From Hyphochytrium catenoides (lineage: Eukaryota > Sar > Hyphochytriomycetes > Hyphochytriales > Hyphochytriaceae), in the NCBI GenBank assembly GCA_900088475.1, contig FLMG01003529.1, positions 1-27,229 on the forward strand: a stretch of DNA of 27,229 nt, in the 5' to 3' direction. The position numbers were made by a program, and so were the translations under genes. Every line of letters begins with the position of its first letter. Position 1 is the first letter of the stretch. The notes under the pieces are model-generated. The model made no database searches. It had not been told where the DNA came from and saw only the letters and a list, made by a program, of their open reading frames with translations. Shown one piece after another: positions 9,286-18,205 of this stretch.

Positions 9286-9529
9286 CATGCTCTCAACCTT
9301 AGCGCGAGCGATGCCGAATATGCGAAGCTCGATAGCAGCAGCGGCAGAGTCTCTGCAATAGATCGCTGTTTCCTCCTGCTGCCTATCGGAAGGCTGCTAC
9401 AAGGTCCACACAGAGAAGATAGAAACCACTCTTTGCGTGTGGAAAGCCCTAGAAAGACGCGGAATAGAGAGACATTGTGGTACACCTACACATTTCCCTC
9501 TACTTGACTCAGAGATTGCTTGTTTATAA
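9286..9529 (+). other. Open + strand frame interrupted by one TAG, unassigned
   Basis: Immediately upstream of the transposase-like start codon, one + strand frame reads GISRMLSTLARAMPNMRSSI... to a TAG at 9359-9361. It then reopens in the same frame for 55 codons (CYKVHTEKIETTLCVWKALE...) to a TAA at 9527-9529. The composition is protein-like and free of repeats. No family is recognised. It may be a remnant of a gene or element on the right flank of the transposase, similar in style to the broken frames on its left flank. Chance openness cannot be excluded. Confidence 0.2.
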
Positions 9530-10434
9530 AAAGAGGAAGGCAGAGATCAGAAGGAGACAGCACTGATCAAGGCTCATTAGCCACTCGAGCTTGGAGGATG
9601 GGACACGGAGGCAGATGGCAGATGCAGCTCGGGTTCTGGCTGGGCTGAGTGGTGCGCAGGGTTGTGCTCTGGAGCCTCCGAGGAGTCTCAAGTGAGAGAC
9701 GCCCGTCGAAAGCATAGGTGGACGAATCACTTGATGATCTCTAATGTCTGCCCTCTCTCTTTCTCTCTCTCTCTGTCTCTCCCTCCCTCTATGTCTCCGT
9801 CTCGCTCTTGCTCTGTGCAACACGGTATCCGTTTTGTGCTCTTCCTCTTCTTAAGCTCAGACAACTCATCTTTGACGCACTGTGCTCTGTGCTCTGTCTT
9901 ACGACTCCCCAGCATGTCTACTTCGGTACGCTCTGTCATCTCTAAATGGCCTTTGAACGGGAAAAGGGAAACGAGAGCCCTTAAGAGAGAGAGAGAGAGA
10001 GAGTTTTTCAAGTCTCAGCAAACGAGGTAGAGATGGACAAGATGTAAGGCACCGCTCCCAGTGACGGCATTAGGTTGGCAAAGGAACGCTTTCTCTCTTG
10101 TTTGTTGCGCCTCCTCCTCACATCTCAAGAGCTTCCTCCTACTTGACCATAGAAGATCATAGCCCTTTTCTCCCTTCTTTTTTGAAAGTTAATCCTCTCT
10201 TGCCACGTCCCGGTATGCTTTTCCTTTCTTCTGGAAGAGACTATTGACATTAGACAGATCATAGCGCAAGAGATGTCGAGGGAGAGGAAGTAGAAAGGAT
10301 AGCGAGATGATTGTGAGAGAGACGGAAGCAACCTGTAGATTGGAAAGCAAGTCTCTCTCGTTCCCACCCTGACTTGCTGTCTCTTCCTTATTATCTCCCT
10401 CCCTCAGTCTATATATATATAGGCAGGATCTCCT

Positions 10435-10479
<45 letters not shown>

Positions 10480-10572
10480 GAACTCTTTGCTATAGAACGC
10501 TTCAATGTGAGTATAAATAGCTATTAGATTAGCCGTGTTCCCCTTTCTGAGTGCCTCTTCCCTTCCTGCTAC
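9530..10572. other. Intergenic DNA between the transposase 5' end and the SRCR-EXO gene 3' end
   Basis: No gene is supported here. The region contains pyrimidine-rich stretches (9750-9790), a short GA run (9982-10002), an alternating TATATATATATA run (about 10410-10421) and a 38-base perfect CT repeat. It should hold the 3' UTR and polyadenylation region of the minus-strand SRCR-EXO gene and any right end of the transposon. Confidence 0.5.
10438..10475. repeat. Perfect (CT)n microsatellite
   Basis: There are 38 bases of uninterrupted CT dinucleotide about 100 bp beyond the stop codon of the SRCR-EXO gene. On that gene's sense strand it reads (GA)n, the opposite orientation to the tracts found in its introns. 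Confidence 0.95.
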
Positions 10573-13500
10573 CTACGGTGACACCTCTCCTCTCTCTCTG
10601 GCGGCATCTCCGTCTTCCTGCTGCAGAGGAGGGCCAGTTAATTCCAAGCCTGGTAGACTGTACCTCTCTCCTCTTTCCTTCCCGTGTCCTTGCCTCTTCT
10701 CCTTTCCTGGCGGTGTCTGCTGTACCTTCAGATCCCTAGCTGAGGTTGTCCCTTCTCCTCTTTCTCTGCTTATCCTCCTTCTGACATAACGCACGCCATA
10801 GCCGAACAGAGAGAGCACCACGATACCGCCTAAGGCACATCCAAGGAGAAGCAGGAGCGTGGCAAAACTCATCTTGCTGTTCTCCTCTCTCTCTCCTGGA
10901 GAAGGAGAAGGAGAGACAGCACCACCACTTCCACTGCCTGTCCCACCTAAGGTCTCTCTCTCTTCTCCCTGTCGGACGGAGAGAATGGCGAACGAGCTGG
11001 AACTATTGATAATGCCATAGTAAACCATAGCTTCCGCGATGGCAGAAGTAGCGTCAGAGGCGTTCTCTTCCAGGAAAGAGAAGACAGATTCCTGCTGCTT
11101 GCTGTTCTCCCCATAGAATTCCCAGGTAATGCGCGTTGGAGAGAAAGAGAGAGAGGAAGAATCTCTCTCTTCACCCTCTTCCCCTACTGGCTTGTGCTCC
11201 ACCTGCCGAACAGGCAACAGCATCCTCCTTCCCATCTGCCTGCTGGAAGACAGATCACGGTGAAGAGAGCGTGTCTCTTCCATAGAAGAAACAGCAGTGA
11301 CATTGAACTGTTTTCGAGAGAAAGAGAAGCCCGAAGCTAAGAACGCTGACCACAAGCTCTGACGGAGGGTTGAGAGAGAGGAGGAACTGGAGAGAGATTC
11401 GATGGAGACAGAGAGAGTGCTATTGACACTCACGATATGGAGTCGAGAGAGAGGTGCTGTCTCTTCTTCGTTGGTCTCTCTTCTTTGCCACTGCGCGGTC
11501 ATCACACAGCGTCGAAGATCATTGTTCCAGATCCAAGGGAGAAGGACTCTCTCTCCTCCCACGAAGTGATTGTATGGGCTTCCTTCTATCTTCTCACTGG
11601 AAGGGTTGAAGGTAAGATTGTAAGGAAAGAAGTATTGACAGCGGTCTCCAGCTTCTCTCCCGCTCTCTTTCTCTTCGCCTCTCTCTATCCAACCGTCACC
11701 CCGAGGGCTAGTCACAGAGCTAACAAGGGCGCTAGCAAGAGAAGAGACGAGAGCCGTGCTTCTCTTCTCCTCTGGAGAAAGTGAGAGAGAAAAGGCTGAC
11801 TCTGCGCTTTGGATCTCTACAAAGGGAGGAGGAACGCACTCTGGCTCTTCAATGGTTCCTCTTCTCTCTGTCAGAGGATCAAGAAGGTAAATGACGGGGA
11901 AAGAACCTTTCTCTCTGACGCTCTGGGTGCTATGAGACCAACAAGGACGACCTTCATGGAGAGGATCCCCTTCCGGAGAGAGAAGGTCGTGAGAGAGAAG
12001 AACAACGAAAACGACGGAGTCGTTCTGAAGAGAGAGAGAAGAGGAGAGAAGGGAGTCATTAGACGACAGTGCAAGAGCGACAACCTCGTCTGGGTTGATA
12101 GTAGAACCATTTGCATAGCCCAGAGAAAGAGACGAGACAAGTTCAACCTCTCCTGAGACTCTCTCTCCCTTGCCATCTTCATAGGAGGAGATGGACGCCC
12201 ACCACGATGTCTCCTTCAGTCCAGTGACAAACCTCTCTACTTTCTCTCTTGTCTGTCTCCCTTGGCCTCCGACAGTCTCTCCCTCTCCTCCCCAATCTCC
12301 ATACCAAAGCAGGACCACTCCTGTCTTCTCCTTCAGGAGCTCTCCTCCACGGTAGATCAGGGGAGGAAAGGAGGAAGGCTTTGTCTCTAATCCTTCAATG
12401 GCACACATCTTGTCCTTCGGGTTCCAGAGGCTCTGTATTAGGAACCTTCTCTCTCCTACACGGACATTGTAGGGAGCTCTCTCTCTCTCCGTATAGTAGA
12501 TCCTTTGGTAGTTTCCCTGGCATAGATCTCCCGCTTCTTCTCTCTCAGGAGAGAGCCATCCGGCTCCAAGAGGATCGCTGACTAACTCTAAGAGTTCGTG
12601 GGCCAAGGTGTCCACTATCGCGTCCGCAGATATATCTCCGTTGATTGACTGTGCGCTAGCAAGAGCGTAGAGGGGATTGAGACAGGGAGAGGCGCAAGAA
12701 AGAGAGAGAGGATCATTGAGAAGCGCATATGGAACTGGAAGAGCGAGAGAGGCAGACGGTAGGGAGTAGAGAAAGGAGGTGTGATAACCGCAATAGGAGC
12801 TACACAGCGCTCCAGTCCCATAGGATTCCATTATATCATCGGAGAGGATGACAATGTAGGCCACGTTATGGAGAGAAAAGAGAGAGAGAGAAGAAGAGAC
12901 AGAGTCAAGCACTCTCTTCACAATGAGAGACGAATCCTTTACAGAGGCACCGAGAGAGTACTTGTCAAAGTAGCTCCTGCCAAACAAGAGAGAGTCCGTC
13001 ACTCTCTTTCCTCTGCTGTCTTGATACAGATTCATGGTGTTCCACCACGAAGAAGAGCTCAGATCCCTAACAAAGCCTTCTACGATCGACACGGTCTGAC
13101 TGTCTCTCTCTCTGTCCCAGTCTCCGTACCAAATAAGGTTGACCGTCACCTTCCCCTCTTCTCCTCTATCTCCTTGTTCTCCTGTCATTACCCTGCCATT
13201 GTGGAGGTTCAGCTCTTTCTCACTGTAGGCGGAAGAGAGAGAAGAAGAGAGACAGCGTTGCTTCCTCTCACTCCACGTCTGCTCTAGCAAAAAATAGTTC
13301 CCATCCATCTCTACATTCGCTATGTACTGCGAGTGAAGAGGAAAGAACCGCCAGGCACATCGATCCATCACTCCTTCTCTCTCTGCTTCCCGTCCTTCTA
13401 CTCTCCAGCCATTTCCATAGGGATTCGTGGCTAGATTGAGAAGAGAATGACCAAGATGAGTCGTCATCCCAAGCCCTTGGATAAGGTCATAGTCGCTCGT

Positions 13501-14506
13501 TGTCTCCGCTAACGAGTAATAGACGTTAAGGGCAGCTGGGAGACAGAGTGAGGGGCAGTTCAATGGATTCCCAACAAAAAGATAGGGAACTTCCCTGCCA
13601 GCAGAGGGAGAGACGTAGCTGTCGTGGTAAGAGCAGTAATCCTTGCACATTTCCTTATCTGTTCTTCTCTTTTCGGAAATCTTCCCCGCTGTAAAGATAG
13701 CGAAGGCCGTGCGAGCTGAGGAAGAAAGGTTTCTTCCTGCAGTGGCTCTTTCTATCAAGGAGGGGACGTCTCCTGGAGAGAGCGAGAGGTTGCTCGTACT
13801 AAGGAAAAGACTCTTGTCGTGGGCGATCTTCGGCAGAGAGTACTCGCTTCTAACCTCGTACCACCAGTCAGAAGAAGAGACAGAGAGGAGGAAGGCTTCT
13901 ATCGCTGAGAGAGAGAGTCCATTGTTCCTCCAGTCTCCGTAGAAAATAGGATACACGGTGACTGTCTTATTAGCTAGCGGGTTGGAGCCCCCAAAGGAGA
14001 GCTTGGGAACGAGAGAGGGAGATCTAATCTTCATCTGTGCAGGCTCTTCCATCCCCACTCTGCAACCCTACGAAGAAAGAAGGAAGAAAGCAGACACTGA
14101 GCGCTCTAAGAGGTTGATGGGATAAGCTAAAAGGATTGGCTAGAGATAAACAGACAAGATAAGCAGCAGGGCTCTGCACTGCAGAAATACACGGAATGGA
14201 AGCTATAGAATTTGTCCCAGTGACACGTGCTACAGCGCTAGCGGCGTTCTGCACAGTCGAACCGAGCGCAATGACAGAAGATAGGTAAGAGATCATAAGA
14301 ATAGAATGTGGGACGGAGCAAGAGCATGGGGAGACAGGTAGCGCTTAAGAGCAGGGAGAAGCAGATAGGAGGGAAGTGGCACGAAAGAAAGCAGAGAACG
14401 ACAAGGGAAGACAGACAAACGGACAGGCAGACAGAGAGGTAGGATGGAAGAGACAAAGCAGCCAAGGGCACCCTACGGATTTTACGGAGGGGAGTTGGGA
14501 AAGAGA

Positions 14507-14539
<33 letters not shown>

Positions 14540-14581
14540 AAAAAAAGAGAGAGAAAGAGAGAAGAGAGAGANNNNNNNNNN

Positions 14582-14616
<35 letters not shown>

Positions 14617-17131
14617 CAGAGAAGAGATTAGAGAAAGGTGTACCTGCGATAGGATGTCCCAGTTCTTCTGTATGAGAAAACGATGGTGCTGGTAGACGAC
14701 ATTATAGTGCTTTCCCTCCGCAGTGGTGGAGATAGGAGAGAACTGCCAAGCACACTTGTCAGCGTTTTCATAGCCGTCAAGAGCAATCCAAGCGTAGCCC
14801 ATCGGGTCCGTTAGAGCCTCTTGGGAGTTACAGAGACGGTAAAAGAGAGATTTAGCGATAGCAAAGAGTGTACGGGACCGAGGGAGAGAGCATAGATGGA
14901 GGACACATGATGAAGAGTAGATCTCGAGGAGAAGACACGCGCCATTTCTCCTGCAATAGGCCCGGGCGCAGCTCATGAGGGAACACATGGGGAAAATAAC
15001 AATATGAATGCCTCAACACGCAATGAGACAGAAAGACAGCGACCAAGCAAGCCCGGTACGCTTAGAGTTTAGGTACACACGGAAGGTGAAGAGAAAGACG
15101 TTGGACGAGGAGAAGGAGAAGGAGCCATATAAATGCAGGGCTTACCTGTTATTTCATGAGCCACCACGCTCGCCATCGAGTCCGCTACTAGTCCGTTTGG
15201 AGGCGAATAAGAGCTCGGTATGGTGCATACCTCGTGAGGGTCACACTGAAAGGGATGACCAATGAACGCATAAGGAACGTAGGCGCTGCCACCCACTCTG
15301 TCTTGAAGGTACACGGCCGAATGATAACCGCAGTATTGCTGGCAAAAGCCTTCAGCACCTCCTGATGAAGAGAGAGAAGGAGAGAGTGTCTGTGTGAGAG
15401 AGACAGAGAGAAAGATGAAAGCGAATGAGAGAGAGATGACAGAAAGGGAGAGGAACAGGGTGAAAGAGAAAGTCAAAGAGTGAAAGAGAGACTCAGCATG
15501 CCGTTAGTGAGATGAGAGGACTTTTATCGCGATACTTATTATACATCGACAGCAGGAAGAGGAAGAGGACTGGGACCCTACTCCCTACGCTTTCCCTCCG
15601 AGAACAGGGAGGCAAGGGGATCAGGGAAAGGCAACAGAAAGGCAGAAGAAGGAAGAGAACAGGGCCATGACCGAGCAAAGGTGGAGAAAGGGCTACGAAC
15701 GAATGGGAGCAATAAGTATCGCGTTACCTACCTTCACTGATGTCCTCCGAGGTCATGACGATGTAAAGCATGTGCGAAGAAGGATCCTCTCCTACTTCCT
15801 CTATCGCCCTGTGCACAATCTCCTCTACTCCGCCATCCAAGCTCTTCCCTAAGAAAGCATCATAATAGATGGACTTTATAAACCTTAGGTTATCGTTCAC
15901 ATGGTACCCGTCCCGGTCGTGATAATGGTTCGTGATGTTCCACCAGGCCGTGGAGCCGATGACGGCCGAAAGGTCCTCAATGGTCCGGACAACAGAGCCA
16001 TTAACGGGCCACGAGCCGTACCATACCAGGTAGATGTCCGTCGCGGGCTGCGTCATCATCAGTTCTCCATAGAACTCCATGTTTAATGTGCAGGAGAGGA
16101 CCGCTGCGTCTTGTGACGTACAAGTGGTAGAGGGTTGAGAAAGAGAGCAGCCAGTCAGAGAGCTTTCAGAGCCCGTACAGCTGAGAGAATACTGCGGCGC
16201 GGGGATAGAGGATATGGTCCGTGTGCTATAGAATGACGAGGCTTTGTAGACCGCTGTAGCTTTATGATAGCCTAAGGTCTTGCAAGCCACGTTGGCCGTC
16301 GTCAGGGTCATACTAAAGGAAGAGGAAGCGAGCTTGGTGAAGACGGATAAACGAGGTAACCTAGTGAACGGACAGGGGCTGAAGGAGAGAAGAGAGAAGC
16401 AACGCAGTTGAACAGCGTTTGAAAACAGAGGTACAGCCCTCAGGCGTAACTCAAAAGGAAAGAATCTTCCCTCAGATTGTCGTCAATCGCGCTGTTCTCA
16501 TACGCCGCCAAACGACGTGGAGGAAGGCAAGCTAAAGATGCGGACGGAGTTTTCAACAAGGAGAGGGGATCAATCGAGGTCCACGCAGGGGAAGAAAGCT
16601 ACCCGCAAAGGAGATTGATATATATAAAGAGGGGAAAAGAGGAAAGATGGAAGCTTGCTCTCACCTGGTAGCACAAAGAGGCTGCTGTTGTCCTTTATAG
16701 CACACCGATAAGAGTCCCGCATAGTCCCCACCAAAGGAGTCATCGACGCTGAAGGCTGGGGCCATACTGGTTGTGCAAGCGGGAAAAGATGGAAGAAGGC
16801 GCCGCTTTCGCTCCCCATAATTTATGCTTGCAATGTTTGGCAGAAGAGTGACCTCATTGTCGGTTCTGGAAATGTTGGACGCCCATCCCTTCTTGAGCTC
16901 GTCAGCCCCGGAGTCGAGGTTAACGTACTTGGGACGGCTTCTCAGTGGTACAGCTCGCTTGTGGACTGCTTTGTAACCTCCGCCTCTTCCTCTTCTTTCA
17001 CTTTGGAGATGTCGATGGTGCTGGACTGGATTGCGTCGCACTGAGACCTTCCCAGAGGAGAGTTCCAACGTGAGGATAAGACAAAGGCAAAGAACTGCCC
17101 ATGCGGCAGACTGAGGACGTTGGCGCTTCAT
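10573..17131 (-). CDS. SRCR domain plus four EXORDIUM/PHI-1 domains, single-pass surface protein, 5 exons
   Basis: Exons (minus strand): 17131-16665, 16312-15732, 15361-15146, 14819-14644, 14067-10573. They sum to 4935 nt, 1644 aa plus TAG, all junctions in phase and GT-AG. Layout: signal peptide (about 1-28, hydrophobic 9-25); SRCR domain about 138-230 (VACKTLGY, SCTGSESSLTGC); EXO/PHI-1 domains about 248-482, 514-753, 786-1035 and 1062-1334, each starting with [WF]YG[DS]W; a Ser-rich juxtamembrane region; TM helix about 1547-1569; basic cytoplasmic tail to 1644. EXO-1 is spread over exons 2-5; EXO-2 to EXO-4 share the last exon. HExxE is present in EXO-1 (418-422) and EXO-3 (970-974) and absent in EXO-2 and EXO-4. 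EXO proteins are secreted, growth-related factors in plants; SRCR domains mediate extracellular binding. I infer a surface receptor, adhesin or ectoenzyme. The start was chosen because it puts the signal peptide first; an ATG at 17341 would bury it. Confidence 0.9.
14505..14613. repeat. (GA)n tract with assembly gap in SRCR-EXO intron 4
   Basis: A purine microsatellite is broken by ten N at 14572-14581. It lies inside the intron between exon 4 (ends 14644) and exon 5 (starts 14067), so the gap does not touch coding sequence. The true repeat length is unknown, because a ten-base gap is likely a placeholder. Confidence 0.95.
15364..15490. repeat. GA-rich stretch in SRCR-EXO intron 2
   Basis: Imperfect GAGAGA runs begin directly next to the acceptor of exon 3 (exon starts 15361). 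On the sense strand this is a long pyrimidine tract leading into the acceptor, the same arrangement as at eRF1 exon 3. Confidence 0.8.
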
Positions 17132-17716
17132 GTCCTTATTACTCTGCAATAGCAACTTCGGGCTTTCTATCCTTAGAAGATCAATAGCAAACACTATCTG
17201 ATCTTCATCTGCAGAAGCTCCATAAATAAAGCCTTGACAGAGATCAGACAGCAATCCAAAGTGAGGGCCTTGCCATCTGCAGTCATCGCGGGGTGTCCAT
17301 GTGAACGATCGAGCCGATGGAGCTTGCTCTAGAGCTCTCATCGCGGCGATTCGAGTGAGGTCGTGGGTGAGCCTACGCAATGTGTTTGCATGTCAACGTA
17401 GTGCGTCTAGCACTGAAGGCGTGGAGAGTGAGTTTGACGGGACTGCTGGTTGTTTGATGGTCGATCCGAACGGAGGGGAAAGCTCAGTCATCAAACTTGC
17501 TTGTAACCTTTCAACCAAAATAGCCGCTAACCGACTAATGGAAGGACATATGGAATCTGGTGTATTGGATCGCTGAGATAACCGTTGTTATTGAGAATGT
17601 TACTCGATAAGGTCAGAAGGTGAGGATGCGATGTAACGGATTTTGAGAGAGGCGCCTCAGTCAGTTAGCAACGGGGCTGAGAGACAGAAGGGAAGCAATG
17701 AATCAGAGCCTTGCTG

Positions 17717-17774
17717 TTTCTCTCTCTCTCTCTCGCCCTCTCTCTCTCTCTTTCTTTCTTTCTCTCTCTCTCTT
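17717..17774. repeat. (CT)n / (TTTC)n pyrimidine tract
   Basis: CT dinucleotides with a short CTTT-type tetranucleotide section (about 17750-17764) lie about 590 bp upstream of the SRCR-EXO start codon. The tract reads (GA)n on that gene's sense strand. Confidence 0.9.
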
Positions 17775-17885
17775 GTTGTCTTTCCTGCTTCTTCGTAATG
17801 TCTTTCTCGCTTGGCGATCAACCTTCGAAGAACATTTAATTTGTACGCCGGTGATAGGGGGACAGTAACTCAGATTGCGTCTCCA

Positions 17886-18205
17886 GCTAACCACTAAAGT
17901 TGCTCAGTGAGAGCTATGTTCTATGGAGGCAATAACATAGAGCACTTTACTTATTAAGTAGAGCTTGTTGAGGTCGCAATACGCTCGAGAGAGCATCAGC
18001 AATATGACATTGCAGAGCTTTGTCTTGTCAATCGCTCAGTATTCAGTTGGACCTTGTTGGGGTGGTAAAGCCCTTCAGAGAGCACAGGACAAGTTACTCA
18101 ATGCAGAGCTATCTCTACTAGACAGCTCATCAGTTAGAGCTCAGTTCAGAGCTGTATTCGCTTAGACAGTTCATTAGATAGAGTTCATTAGGTGGAGCCT
18201 GCTGT
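17886..18205. repeat. Degenerate short repeats built on AGAGCT/AGAGC
   Basis: The hexamer AGAGCT and close variants recur at irregular spacing (near 17909, 17960, 18014, 18104, 18136, 18147), often preceded by CAGTTAG, CAGT or TCAGT. The clustering looks like a decayed tandem repeat. I recognise no family, and copies are too diverged to set a unit length by eye. Confidence 0.4.

Noticed and set aside
8756-9361. 201-codon + strand frame antisense to the transposase-like gene
   Set aside because: Most of it is the reverse complement of the well-supported minus-strand gene. Only the part beyond its start codon is kept as a low-confidence note.
11437-13942. Several 100-170-codon + strand frames within the SRCR-EXO last exon
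   Set aside because: They are antisense shadows of a verified domain-bearing frame.
10573-14058. Treating the large EXO exon as a gene on its own starting near 14058
   Set aside because: There is no signal peptide there, an acceptor with a pyrimidine tract lies at 14068, and splicing from 14644 is in phase and restores the terminal Cys of EXO-1.
16661-17380. Longer N-terminus for the SRCR-EXO protein (start at 17341 or further upstream)
   Set aside because: It would bury a clear signal peptide about 70 residues inside the protein; the ATG at 17131 places it at the N-terminus.
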